A stretch of DNA of 64,000 nt from Mesorhizobium loti CJ3sym (GTDB lineage: Bacteria; Pseudomonadota; Alphaproteobacteria; Rhizobiales; Rhizobiaceae): the NCBI RefSeq assembly GCF_000472785.1, contig NZ_AXAL01000001.1, positions 417,087 through 481,086 on the forward strand, in the 5' to 3' direction. Of the stretch, positions 51,951 to 60,654 are shown piece by piece. Position numbers and translations under genes: made by a program. Each line of letters begins with the position of its first letter. Position 1 is the first letter of the stretch. The notes beneath the pieces were generated by a model, which was given only the letters and a program-made list of their open reading frames with translations, ran no database searches and was not told the DNA's origin.

Positions 51951-51989
51951 CTAACAACCGTTACCGTCAGGCTAACAACCCTAACAACC
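51951..51989 (-). repeat. Three 9-bp repeats upstream of terminase (cos/pac candidate)
   Basis: CTAACAACC is at 51951-51959, 51972-51980 and 51981-51989 (GGTTGTTAG on the gene strand), two of them head-to-tail. A very GC-rich stretch with runs of C and G (about 52020-52082) lies beside them. Lambda cosB has repeated terminase-binding R sites in the equivalent place. Confidence 0.5.
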
Positions 51990-52090
51990 CACTTTTCCGA
52001 CCCGTCAAACTGCCGAAATCCGGGGCTCCCCCGGGCCCGCAGGGGTGGGAGAAGCTGGTACGGTCCCTTTGCCGGGGGGGTATGGTTCGG

Positions 52091-52627
52091 TCAGCGAGGC
52101 AGGAGGTTCCCGACCTCGTGAAGGTATCGAGGCAACAGGCGCTCCTCGATCAGCTCGGCCAGGACCTGCAAGAATACATCGGGGTTGTTCGTGATGTCGT
52201 GGGCAGGGTTTGGGCCGAACAGCTCGCGTATTGGCAGGCGCGCCTTGCCCTGTCGTTTGAACACGCCCTCGTGGCCGCTTGCCATAGAGGCTATGAACGC
52301 CGATCGATATGATCCGCGCATCCGCACCCGCACACCCTTGGCGGTCTGTATCGCGCCAAGTTTGAACAGTGCGATCCAGTTCGACCGCATGACCACGTCG
52401 GCGCTGTTGCCGCCGGCGTTCATATGGACGGTCGTCAGCGCCCGCACCCTCGCCCGTGTCAGGTCGACCCGTTCGGCCGAGCGTTTGACGATGCGCGTGC
52501 GCGCCATCTGTGTGATGCGCCGCAACGCGCGGCTGGCGGCCTTGACCTTGATCTCTTCCGGCAGCCGGGCAATGCCGCGTGCCAGATGGGCGAAGTCGGA
52601 TGCGTCGGCGTGAAGCTCGATTGCCAT
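52091..52627 (-). CDS. Phage minor tail protein Z / HK97 gp10-like
   Basis: A 178-residue protein. The segment LARGIARLPEEIKVKAASRALRRITQMARTRIVKRSAERV (cited in part) and a C-terminal RLPIRELFGPNP fit the GPZ/gp10-like tail completion family. It sits upstream of the terminase module rather than in the tail region, an unusual place. The role as tail completion factor is inferred. Confidence 0.65.
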   Translation of the reverse strand: MAIELHADASDFAHLARGIARLPEEIKVKAASRALRRITQMARTRIVKRSAERVDLTRARVRALTTVHMNAGGNSADVVMRSNWIALFKLGAIQTAKGVRVRMRGSYRSAFIASMASGHEGVFKRQGKARLPIRELFGPNPAHDITNNPDVFLQVLAELIEERLLPRYLHEVGNLLPR

Positions 52628-52720
52628 CCGCTCGTTCCAACAAAAAACCCGCCTCGGCTGGCCGGGCGGGCTGTGATCTGATTTACCGTGTTCAGGTGTA
52701 GGTCAAGTTTCCCCCGCGCG

Positions 52721-53557
52721 TCAACGAGCGGAGCCAGTTTTTTTCCAGGGGTACTCCGCCGCCCCTTCGATCACGCTCACGCCCGGCCTGTCGCTGTCCA
52801 GCCAAGGCGTCATCGACCGGTCCGAGAAGACCAACCGGTGACCGGTCAGCTCGGTGACGATCTCCTGCTCCAGCCGGCGCAGAGCGGCCACCCATATCTG
52901 GTAGTCGAGCCTGCCAAGGATATCGCCGGTCGGGTCGGCCGACAGTTCATGCTTGCGATAGGCGCCGCTCATCGGCCGCCCCGAACGGGCATTGTAACCG
53001 TCGACCTCGAGATCATAGGTCTTGCCGTCCTCATGGCGTATCCGCTGCAGGACGAACCATGCCGGCCTGCCGCCCCGTTCCACCATCCTGACCTTCGAGG
53101 GCTCCGCCTGATAATCCGGCTCGCGGCCGAGAATGGCGGTGCCGACGACCAGGCTGACGACGCCCTCGGCGCGCAGATGCCGTGGCCTTGCTTTGTAGCG
53201 TTCGACGACTCGGTCGACCGCCGCCTGCGCCAAGCCTTCGGTGTCGGGCCAATCCGCCAAAGCGTTCCAGGCCTCAGGCACCACCACATCGCACTGCGCC
53301 AGCCCAGCCACGGCGCGGCCGACCAGCACCGCATCGTCATGGGGCTCGCCCTGCTCGATCCAATAATTGTCGTAATCCCTGGCACCACGATCGATCAGCG
53401 CGCCGAGTTCGCCAAAGCTCAGGATCTTGCCCCATGACGACGCCTGCAGCGTCCGCCAGGCCGAGCTCGGATTGTCCAGCCCGTCCACACCGCCGCCCTT
53501 CGGCAGTTCGTGCACGAATGCCCAAGTCAACAGCTCTTCAATCGTTACGGTTTTCAT
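52721..53557 (-). CDS. Phage hypothetical protein
   Basis: A 278-residue protein from ATG 53557 (MKTVTIEELLTWAFVHELP), which follows the iteron-rich gap. The N-terminal ELLTWAFVHELPKGGG and GDYDNYWIEQGEPHDDA-like segments are typical of proteins found next to phage replication genes in rhizobia, but I know no function. The middle has PDAWNALADWPD-like and a basic region. It is the first gene of the block leading into packaging, so possibly a late regulator or replication accessory. Confidence 0.6.
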   Translation of the reverse strand: MKTVTIEELLTWAFVHELPKGGGVDGLDNPSSAWRTLQASSWGKILSFGELGALIDRGARDYDNYWIEQGEPHDDAVLVGRAVAGLAQCDVVVPEAWNALADWPDTEGLAQAAVDRVVERYKARPRHLRAEGVVSLVVGTAILGREPDYQAEPSKVRMVERGGRPAWFVLQRIRHEDGKTYDLEVDGYNARSGRPMSGAYRKHELSADPTGDILGRLDYQIWVAALRRLEQEIVTELTGHRLVFSDRSMTPWLDSDRPGVSVIEGAAEYPWKKTGSAR

Positions 53558-53567
53558 CCTTGTCCCT

Positions 53568-53829
53568 GCGATAGTTTTCGATGGTTGCGAGAGTTTAAGC
53601 GACAGTCTGAAAGTGAGCTTTGTTAGGGGATTCCCGTGGGATGGCCGGGCGGCGCGGGAGTTGCGACAGTTCTTGCCGGGCAAATGCCAAAACTTTCCCC
53701 GCCCCTTGCCCCGTCGTCCCCGTCAACGCGCCCGAAAACTGGTGCAGACTCCCGCAAGCCTCTGATTTCATTTTGATATCCGTGTTTTCCGGACTGTCGC
53801 GGACTATCGCCAAGTATCGCGACTGTCGC
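53568..53829. repeat. Iteron-like cluster (GCGAYAGT / ACTRTCGC) upstream of primase module boundary
   Basis: Eight related 8-bp units. GCGATAGT is at 53568, GCGAGAGT at 53587, GCGACAGT at 53599 and GCGACAGT at 53663. In reverse orientation ACTGTCGC is at 53793, ACTATCGC at 53803, AGTATCGC at 53813 and ACTGTCGC at 53822. The last four are spaced 10, 10 and 9 bp, close to one helical turn. The gap has no gene and adjoins the helicase gene. Confidence 0.6.
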
Positions 53830-53873
53830 GCCAGTCAGCGGCCCGCCCAGCGCCCGAAGCGGGGTTGCGGGGC

Positions 53874-55646
53874 TCATCGGAACTGGCTTTCCAGGTCAGG
53901 GGCCTGTCGCGTCGCCGGCACATCGACCAGCCGCAGGCCGCGATAGATGACGATGCGCCCATCCACGCGGTCGTATTTCTTCTTCATGATCAGCCCGAAG
54001 GCGGTCAGCGAAATCGGCCTGCCGCCTTCGTCGACGGTGAAGTCGACATAGGCCTGGTAGAACTGCTTGGCGGTCAGCTCGCCTGCAGGATCGCCAACCA
54101 CGCAACGCGCGCAGAACGCCGAGGTGCGGTCCATCTCGTCGCGGTATTCCTGCGTCTTCAGCCGCACCGCATCGGGAATGACCAGGCCTTCGCGCAGGAA
54201 GATCATCACCCCCTCGACCAGCCAGTTGAGGATGCCCGGATATTCCGGCACGAACTCGGCGATCACCGCCTCGAACTCGCGCTGGTCGGCCTCGGCGATG
54301 ATCTTCGACCAATGGATGACGGCCATGCGGCGCCAGATGCCGTTGTCGGTGCCGGTGATCTTCGGATAGCCGTTGCCCGACATGTGGCCTGTGAACACCG
54401 GCTTGAAATCGAAGTAGCCCTCGAACAGATCGCGCACGGTAAAGTGCTCGCCGCCGGTCAGATCCTTGACCAGGTTCTCGCGAAGGTCCTCCCCCTCGGG
54501 CAGTTCCTTAACGCGCAGGAAGCGGCGGCCATAAAGCCTCGCCATGTCGGGGTTGGCGGCACCGCCGGCCTTGCCCTCGCCGATGAAGGATTCCGATGGC
54601 AGCGTCACCGCCGCCTCGCCCAGCAGGCGGCAGAGCGTCTCCATATAGACCGACTTGCCGTTCGCCCCCTTGCCGTAGTGGAAAAACAGCTTCTGCACGG
54701 TGATGCCGACGAGGCCGAGCCCTGAGGCGACCTGGACCATGCGCCGGACATCATCGATCGGCAGCTTGTCGCGCAGGAACTCGTCCCATTTCGGACATTT
54801 CGCCGTCGGGTCATATTCGACGGGCACACGTTGGGTGATCATATCTTGCCGGCGATGGCCGTCGACGATCTTGAGTTCGGCGTCGGCCACCTGCAGGAAC
54901 TCGGGCAGGTCCTCGCGGCAATCGTCGGGATCGTCGAAAGCGGGATTGCGGATCCGCCTCGTCGTGCGGCGAAAGCACAGCGTGTGCGAAGCGAGTGCCA
55001 CCTTCAGCGGGTCGGCGTTGAACTCGTCGGGGCCACGCTGGATATGCGGCCCGGCACAGGCAAGCATCGCTTCCAGCCGCCCCTTGTTCTTGGAGGACAC
55101 CGCATGCGTCATGCGGCGGCTGACGCGCCTGGCGACATTGGCGTGCGAGGCTTGGGCGACCTTGGCAAGCTTCCTCTGCGCCGGCGTGCGCTCCTCTTCC
55201 GGCACTTTCAGCGCATCAGCGCCGCGCTCGATGGCCAGCCTTTCGGCCGGCGTCGGCTCGATATAGTCGACCTCGAGCGCGATCCGGCCGCCGACATTCT
55301 GGGCAATGGCCAGCGCGCGCGTCTCTCCGGTCTCGATGTCCCAGTGCGTTCCGGTCCAGACCGCGAAGGCAGCCCTGCGCGCCTTCGATTGCGCCCGCAC
55401 CAGTAGATCCTCGCCGAAATGCGCCAGCAGGCGTTCGGCATTGTCGGTGTCGGAATGATCGAGCGCCGCGCAGGCGCGAACGATGTCGAGATCGACCTTG
55501 CCGCCACGGCGCGGCTCGCCATCCTGCGGCGCGTCGACAGCGTCGTCAGGCGGGGTGCGGGGCGAGCCCGCGGCCTCTGCCTGGCGCGTCGCTTCGTCGA
55601 GCAGAGCCGCGACCTCGGGCGGCATGGCGGTCTGTTTCCCGGCCAT
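53874..55646 (-). CDS. Phage/plasmid primase-helicase, P4 family (D5-N)
   Basis: A 590-residue replicative helicase. The N-terminal 250 or so residues carry the D5-N-type region. The SF3 helicase domain has Walker A HYGKGANGKSVYMETL, a following FIGEGKAG...ARLYGRRFLRVKE and a motif with EGYFDFKPVFTGHMSGNGYPKI (cited in part) that includes motif C. The C-terminal part is a winged-helix/primase-C region. It abuts the Zn-finger/Toprim gene (TGA-ATG), so together they form a split P4-alpha-like replication protein. Confidence 0.9.
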   Translation of the reverse strand: MAGKQTAMPPEVAALLDEATRQAEAAGSPRTPPDDAVDAPQDGEPRRGGKVDLDIVRACAALDHSDTDNAERLLAHFGEDLLVRAQSKARRAAFAVWTGTHWDIETGETRALAIAQNVGGRIALEVDYIEPTPAERLAIERGADALKVPEEERTPAQRKLAKVAQASHANVARRVSRRMTHAVSSKNKGRLEAMLACAGPHIQRGPDEFNADPLKVALASHTLCFRRTTRRIRNPAFDDPDDCREDLPEFLQVADAELKIVDGHRRQDMITQRVPVEYDPTAKCPKWDEFLRDKLPIDDVRRMVQVASGLGLVGITVQKLFFHYGKGANGKSVYMETLCRLLGEAAVTLPSESFIGEGKAGGAANPDMARLYGRRFLRVKELPEGEDLRENLVKDLTGGEHFTVRDLFEGYFDFKPVFTGHMSGNGYPKITGTDNGIWRRMAVIHWSKIIAEADQREFEAVIAEFVPEYPGILNWLVEGVMIFLREGLVIPDAVRLKTQEYRDEMDRTSAFCARCVVGDPAGELTAKQFYQAYVDFTVDEGGRPISLTAFGLIMKKKYDRVDGRIVIYRGLRLVDVPATRQAPDLESQFR

Positions 55647-56885
55647 TCAAGCCCTCGCCCCGGCCGCAATGCCGGCAAAGTCGCAGCCGTCGCGCGGCCA
55701 GACGATCGGGATAAGGCGCCCCGGTCTGGCATGCCTCGCCCGGGCACGCGCCATGGCGGCGGCCGTCATCACGCGTTCGGAGTCGCCGTCGGCCAGCAGC
55801 ACCAGTTCGCTGACATGCTCGGCCACCCACATGGCGTCCTCGCGAGCCCGGTCGGCCTTCGGCAACGGTCCTGCCACCATCACCGGGCGGGCAATGCCCT
55901 TGCTGTCCAACCTATTCAAAGTCGGATGCGCGAAACGCGACGAGACCTCGGCCGGGCCGGCGAGATTGCCGAGATCGCCGGCGGCGAAATAGAAGGTGTC
56001 GCCGCGCCAGCCCTCCCAGGCCGCGAAGGCGGCGCCGTTCTCGATGCCCTCGCCGCCGACCCACCGCGCCGCGTGCGGTTCGCCGAACAGCGGGATCAGC
56101 CCGCCCTTCTTCGAGCCGCGCATCTTCTTGGTGGGCAGCGTCTCGCCGGTCAGCTGGTCGACCAGAAGCGGCCGGTATTTCGGTGGCCGCGTCAGGTCGA
56201 TCCAGGTGATGTGGCAGCCGATCGCAAGAAGGTCCGGCCCGATGAAAGGCGCGACCATGGCCGGTCCGCGATGCAGTTCCCGTGGCCGGCCATCATCCTG
56301 GCCATGCCAGTAAGGCAATGCGGATGCATGGCGCAGCCAGCGCGACGCGCCAATGTGGCCGCAGCCGCGCGCCTCGAGATAGTCGGCGACCAGTCGGCCG
56401 TAGCGGCCAACCGGTGCCGCCGCGTCATAGATGGCAACCGCCTTCGCCCGTTCCCGCTCGCGGAAGCCTGCCTGCCTTTCCGCTTTCGCGCTGGCTTCCG
56501 CTCGATTGTGCAATTGCCGCTGCTCAATCCGCTCCAGAAGCGCGGTGCCTACGGCGCTGCTCCCTGCGTGGTCCGGCACAGGCCGGGCGAGCACGATCGA
56601 GCAGGCCTCGAGAAATCCGTCTCGCCTATGGGCATCGAGTCCGAAGCAATGCGCTGCCATGCCGATGGCGTCGTTACCGCCGGCACCACCGGTGCGGCAG
56701 TTCCATTTCTGCTTGCTCGTGTTGAAGGCGAAGGTATCGGTGCCGCCGCATTGCGGACAGGGCTGCGGATGCTCGGCGGCGCTACTCTTGAAGATCAAAC
56801 CGAGGACCTTGGCAGCCGCCTCGATCGAGACCGCACGCGCGTCTTCGACAAACAGGCGGACCAAGTCGGGGGTATCAACGGTCAC
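55647..56885 (-). CDS. Zinc-finger/Toprim DNA primase
   Basis: A 412-residue primase. The zinc finger is CPQCGGTDTFAFNTSKQKWNCRTG (cited in part), the P4-alpha-type N-terminal motif. The Toprim fold near the C-terminus has ENGAAFAAWEG earlier and VLLADGDSERVMT with the acidic Asp-x-Asp pair. It makes RNA primers for the helicase gene immediately downstream. Confidence 0.85.
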   Translation of the reverse strand: MTVDTPDLVRLFVEDARAVSIEAAAKVLGLIFKSSAAEHPQPCPQCGGTDTFAFNTSKQKWNCRTGGAGGNDAIGMAAHCFGLDAHRRDGFLEACSIVLARPVPDHAGSSAVGTALLERIEQRQLHNRAEASAKAERQAGFRERERAKAVAIYDAAAPVGRYGRLVADYLEARGCGHIGASRWLRHASALPYWHGQDDGRPRELHRGPAMVAPFIGPDLLAIGCHITWIDLTRPPKYRPLLVDQLTGETLPTKKMRGSKKGGLIPLFGEPHAARWVGGEGIENGAAFAAWEGWRGDTFYFAAGDLGNLAGPAEVSSRFAHPTLNRLDSKGIARPVMVAGPLPKADRAREDAMWVAEHVSELVLLADGDSERVMTAAAMARARARHARPGRLIPIVWPRDGCDFAGIAAGARA

Positions 56886-56906
56886 TGCAAGGGCTCCCGG
56901 CGAGCA

Positions 56907-57191
56907 CTAGGCATCTTCTCCGGCCGCGATGGTTTCTCCCGGCCGCGAGAATTTGGCCTCAACGCTGGTAAGCGCCTGCACTTGTCCCGCCGAGAGGCCC
57001 AACCGCGCCCTCACCTGCTCCATCGTCTGGCCCATCTCGAACAGCAGCCGCACGCCTTCCGCCTGCATTGGCAGCGGCAGCTTGAACAGCCTCGCGGCAT
57101 CGATGCCGCCCGGCGCGCCGAAGCAGGTCCTTGAATCGCGTGTCATGGCTTGGGCTCCCGTCATGGATGGGGTTCGGCGGTCATTCGACAT
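56907..57191 (-). CDS. Small hypothetical early phage protein
   Basis: A 94-residue protein. LFEMGQTMEQVRARLGLSAGQVQALTSVE has a helix-turn-helix look (QVRARLGLSAGQVQAL). A start at 57191 overlaps the previous gene by 11 bp; ATGs at 57164 and 57146 are alternatives. Likely a DNA-binding early protein; unnamed. Confidence 0.55.
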   Translation of the reverse strand: MSNDRRTPSMTGAQAMTRDSRTCFGAPGGIDAARLFKLPLPMQAEGVRLLFEMGQTMEQVRARLGLSAGQVQALTSVEAKFSRPGETIAAGEDA

Positions 57192-57501
57192 GGCCCGCGC
57201 CTCCTGTTTCAGTGCTCTCCCCGTGAAACAATTTCGCCAATCCGCGCGCGGTCACCGATTGCGGCGGCGGGTCGTAGAAGGCGCGAAACGACAGGGTAAG
57301 CCAATCGCAGACCGCGATGACCTTCGGCGCCGAGACGCTCTGGCCATTGCAGATGCGCGACAGGTCGGAGGCGCTGACGCCGATCTCGGCGGCGCAGACG
57401 CGCCAGCCGCGCCCGTCCTCCTCCAGCCTGGCGCGCAGCAGCTTGCCCAGCTCGCGATAGTCGTAGGACGCCAGCCGCGCCGGCGCGTATGAACTAGCCA
57501 T
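57181..57501 (-). CDS. Small XRE-type HTH protein
   Basis: A 106-residue protein from ATG 57501. The HTH is WRVCAAEIGVSASDLSRICNGQSV, followed by KVIAVCDWLTLS. It overlaps the upstream small gene by 8 bp. It is the third of three consecutive small HTH genes divergent from the repressor, and is expected to be an early transcription regulator. Confidence 0.7.
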   Translation of the reverse strand: MASSYAPARLASYDYRELGKLLRARLEEDGRGWRVCAAEIGVSASDLSRICNGQSVSAPKVIAVCDWLTLSFRAFYDPPPQSVTARGLAKLFHGESTETGGAGHVE

Positions 57502-57745
57502 GTCGGATCTCCTTCTTGAGGAAGAGCGCCGGCTCCTCGCCGATCCAGTCGCACAGAGCGAAGAATTCAAAGGCGCCGGGATTGCGCCCGCGCGCCGCGC
57601 GGAACACCGCGTCGAGCGCGACCTCGGCTTCCCTGGCAACACGCCCCGGGGTCTTGCCGCGATGGACGCGGCGCGCTTCGAGGAACAGGGCAAACACCTC
57701 GAAATCGACATGGCAGGGGTCGAATGCCGGCGAGACAAAACTCAT
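57494..57745 (-). CDS. Small HTH-like early protein
   Basis: An 83-residue protein. The region TPGRVAREAEVALDAVFRAARG, followed by FFALCDWIG, parallels the layout of the next gene (AEIGVSASDLSRICNG...AVCDWL), suggesting duplication. It overlaps the neighbours by 4 and 8 bp. Role unknown; probably DNA-binding. Confidence 0.6.
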   Translation of the reverse strand: MSFVSPAFDPCHVDFEVFALFLEARRVHRGKTPGRVAREAEVALDAVFRAARGRNPGAFEFFALCDWIGEEPALFLKKEIRHG

Positions 57746-58014
57746 TTCCGTGCTCCGGTTGATGGATGGCCGGCCCCGGCTTGGGAGGCAGCGGGGCCGG
57801 CGCCGATGTCGGCTGCGGCGACATCGGGAGATGGGCCGAAAAGGTCTGGGCGCTGCTCATGCCGGGAGATGCCGGTCAGCCTTTCGAAGGCCAGAACCCG
57901 CTCGGCCGGCACCCGCTTCCACGAATAGAAGGCCTGGTGCCGGATACCCAAGGCGAAGGCGAGCTTCGCCAGTCCGCCCGCTCGGGCGGCGCCGCGTTCA
58001 ACGATCTGAATCAT
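57742..58014 (-). CDS. Cro/YdaS-like repressor
   Basis: A 90-residue protein. The N-terminal HTH GGLAKLAFALGIRHQAFYSWKRVPAERV is of the YdaS/Cro type ('W.k.G.vP..r...ie'). It is the first gene of the leftward early operon, divergent from the S24 repressor, so it fills the Cro position. The -10 box ends about 7 nt from the ATG, implying a leaderless or nearly leaderless mRNA. The C-terminal half is low complexity. Confidence 0.75.
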   Translation of the reverse strand: MIQIVERGAARAGGLAKLAFALGIRHQAFYSWKRVPAERVLAFERLTGISRHEQRPDLFGPSPDVAAADIGAGPAASQAGAGHPSTGARK

Positions 58015-58020
58015 GGCCCG

Positions 58021-58050
58021 AGTGTAGGTGTTACCTACCTACTTGTCAAT
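58021..58050 (-). promoter_or_regulatory. Leftward early promoter and operator
   Basis: On the minus strand, TTGACA (58050-58045) and TACACT (58026-58021) with an 18-bp spacer form a good sigma-70 promoter. TAGGT-gtt-ACCTA (58025-58037) is a palindrome over the spacer/-10, and further TACCTAC, TACGTAGGTG units (58034-58064) look like operator half sites for the divergent repressor pair. Confidence 0.6.
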
Positions 58051-58095
58051 CACATACGTAGGTGCAATTATGTAAGTAATGGTTACAACCCGAGC

Positions 58096-58797
58096 ATGAC
58101 GAAAATGACGCCGGACACCGCGACACTTGGCCAGAGGCTGCGGAGCGCGCGCGAGGCGGCGGGCTTGACCCAGGACGATGTCGCCGCCCGCTTCGGCATC
58201 AAGCGGGTCTCGGTCACGCAATGGGAATCGGACACGACGCGGCCGGCGCTCACCCGCCTGCCCGAGCTGGCGGCGCTGCTCAACACCGACATGGAATGGC
58301 TGCTCAACAGCCAGGGCGCCCCTCCGGCGCCGGCGCCAAAGGTGGAAAAACCACGCCAGCCGAGGACGCCGATCATTCCCGGCAAGGATCTCGTCGGCAA
58401 TCGCGACCTGCCGATCTACGCCGCCGCCATGGGCGGCGAAGGCCATATGATCGTCACCTTCGATGCCATCGACTGGGTCAAGCGCCCGGCCGTGCTGCAG
58501 AATGTCAGGGGCGGTTACGGGATATTGGTGCGCGGCGAATCAATGATCCCCGCCTATTGGCCGGGCGACACCGCGCTGGTGAACCCGCATCTGCAGCCCG
58601 CACGCGACACCGACGCCGTCTTCTTCCATACGCCGCCGAAGGAACAAGGCGACGAGGAAGCGATCATCAAGCGGCTGGTCGGCATCAACGACCGCGACTG
58701 GACGCTTGAGCAATACCGCCCTGCCCGGACCTTCAGCGAAAGCCGGATTGATTGGCCGGTGTGCCATCGGGTCGTGGGGAAGTACAACGCCCGGTAG
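58096..58797 (+). CDS. CI-type prophage repressor with S24 peptidase domain
   Basis: A 233-residue repressor from ATG 58096. The N-terminal HTH (GLTQDDVAARFGIKRVSVTQWESD) is followed by a Pro/Ala linker. The C-terminal LexA/S24 domain has Ser149 in RGESMIPAYWPGD and Lys192 in IIKRLVGI, the catalytic dyad. A clear Ala-Gly cleavage bond is not obvious; the AAAMGGEG segment near 109-116 is a candidate. It should hold lysogeny and be inactivated through RecA in DNA damage. Divergent from the cro-like gene. Confidence 0.92.
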   Translation: MTKMTPDTATLGQRLRSAREAAGLTQDDVAARFGIKRVSVTQWESDTTRPALTRLPELAALLNTDMEWLLNSQGAPPAPAPKVEKPRQPRTPIIPGKDLVGNRDLPIYAAAMGGEGHMIVTFDAIDWVKRPAVLQNVRGGYGILVRGESMIPAYWPGDTALVNPHLQPARDTDAVFFHTPPKEQGDEEAIIKRLVGINDRDWTLEQYRPARTFSESRIDWPVCHRVVGKYNAR

Positions 58798-58847
58798 GCA
58801 TTCCAACGCACCCTCTGTTGAAATGAGAGCACCCTGTTGAGCGCCGA

Positions 58848-60485
58848 TTAATCGACTACGCGCGGATCAAGACCGAACATTTCTGACCGCCATAGGCCGA
58901 GCTTTAAGCAAGGCAGTAATCCCCGATGAACTATGAGAAGGTTCGCATCGTCAAATTCCCGATTGTCCCTATAGAACCACGTCTCGTGATAGTTCAACAA
59001 TCGCCGGCCTTTGCTGTCAATTCGCCCTTTGCCTACCACCCTGGCCTGACCAAGAACGCCAATGTGATATAAATCTCGACAGATTTTCCTGATGGTGAGT
59101 GCCTTATGAATTTGAGAGATCAACGGGTCCGATTGCCCCATTGTTGTCGCGACTTGGGCAAGCTCCTCGACTCTGAACAATGGCCGCGCGGCGGATAGGA
59201 GCCTTTTTATTGCGTTAACCACGGTCATTGAATGCTCTGCATTCAGTTCCTCGGCACGCTCACTCCAAACGATCTCAGAATATTGCTCAGAGATAGATGA
59301 AAATAGTTCTGAATCATAGCGAAGCCTAGACATCTGCGACGCGGAGGCAAGATTGAACAGATTGACGATGTCACGCGGATTACACCAAGTCACTTCACTA
59401 ATAAACTTTTTTGGACTTACACCGAAAATATCTCTGGCAAAATATTGGTTCCATATTTCATCGGGTGGATTTGCTCTTCCGGTCAAGCGCTTCTCTATTG
59501 CCGATATTCTATGTTCAATAACATCGAAGATCGGATACCGATTGATGTTTAATCCGTCATGCCACTGCATTCGCATCCCATGATCAACTAAGTATTTATC
59601 AATCTCATTTCGCGATACATTTAGCCCTCTAGCAACCTCAATCCTGACGGCGCAGTAAATGTAAATTGGCAATTCGCGTTCTATAAACTTTCTATTTAAC
59701 GACCCGATCGCTAATATCAAATCCCTTATTAATATACTATCTTTCTTGTACTGCTTATGCTGCACCATAGAGAGATTTATTTCATCTATAAAAAGGCAAT
59801 ATTTGACATCATTCGGAAAAGATATCCTACATATTCTCTCAACTATTGCTTCTGCGAACCTGCTGTAATCAATCTCCACCGTCCCGTCTTCGTTCTCAAA
59901 ATTGATTATTGATTCGAACTCTGCAAACTCCTTCACCCCAGCCTTTAAGCGGAACGACCCACCCCTAATTTTGCTCAATATCGACTTTAAAATGGACCTG
60001 CTTCTATTCTCGAAAACTCCGTCGATTATTCCCTTTAATTTCGCGTTAGCTGCATGTTGGTCAAATAAATTATTGCTTGATTCAAGTATTTCACAAATAT
60101 TCTTGATCAGAAAAATCATCCACATGTCGCGGACTTGAATTAGATCCCCGATTTCAGGCTTCGTGATATTCTCGATGTCAACCCCTGTGGCGACTTTTTC
60201 AAAATCTTGTTGCGGTATGTCCTCAGAAAAAACAATAAACTTGGTAGGGTTTCCTGCCTGCTGGAACTCCTCCCGCGCGTAGCGAAGCAACGCCGTTTTC
60301 CCCGATCCCTTTGCACCATAAATCAAATATCGATCGCCGTTCGATACAGAGTCCATTTCAAGCGAAGAAGGAAGCACAAACGAATTTAAAAACAACTGCT
60401 TTGCGTCTTTGTCGCGAGTGATCATCGCGCTCTTGGCATCGGTTTTCCCAAAATTAATTACGTTTCGTCGCACTAGTTGTGTCAC
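58848..60485 (-). CDS. P-loop ATPase, Sll1717-type, AT-rich
   Basis: A 545-residue NTPase. Walker A is GAKGSGKTALL (from residue 57), Walker B is YCLFIDEINLS (near 230), and sensor-like and helical C-terminal regions follow, ending in a winged-helix-like part. I match it to the Sll1717 group of AAA/STAND-like ATPases by overall pattern. GC is much lower than the flanking phage genes and there are runs of A/T, indicating separate transfer. Its position next to the repressor is typical for phage-borne defence or superinfection-exclusion genes. The cofactor and target are unknown. Confidence 0.7.
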   Translation of the reverse strand: MTQLVRRNVINFGKTDAKSAMITRDKDAKQLFLNSFVLPSSLEMDSVSNGDRYLIYGAKGSGKTALLRYAREEFQQAGNPTKFIVFSEDIPQQDFEKVATGVDIENITKPEIGDLIQVRDMWMIFLIKNICEILESSNNLFDQHAANAKLKGIIDGVFENRSRSILKSILSKIRGGSFRLKAGVKEFAEFESIINFENEDGTVEIDYSRFAEAIVERICRISFPNDVKYCLFIDEINLSMVQHKQYKKDSILIRDLILAIGSLNRKFIERELPIYIYCAVRIEVARGLNVSRNEIDKYLVDHGMRMQWHDGLNINRYPIFDVIEHRISAIEKRLTGRANPPDEIWNQYFARDIFGVSPKKFISEVTWCNPRDIVNLFNLASASQMSRLRYDSELFSSISEQYSEIVWSERAEELNAEHSMTVVNAIKRLLSAARPLFRVEELAQVATTMGQSDPLISQIHKALTIRKICRDLYHIGVLGQARVVGKGRIDSKGRRLLNYHETWFYRDNREFDDANLLIVHRGLLPCLKLGLWRSEMFGLDPRVVD

Positions 60486-60654
60486 TTGCGCCCCCTATCT
60501 AGCTGCCCGGTTTGAAGCTGTTCCTTTTTGCTGAGAAGTTCAAGTTGCGGTGACACACGCAAAAAGATTCTAGCTGGTTGTGACCAGCATCATGGCATGC
60601 GACAGGACCCATAACGCCAATGGCGCCGCCGGTGACGGGACCAATATATGTGCT

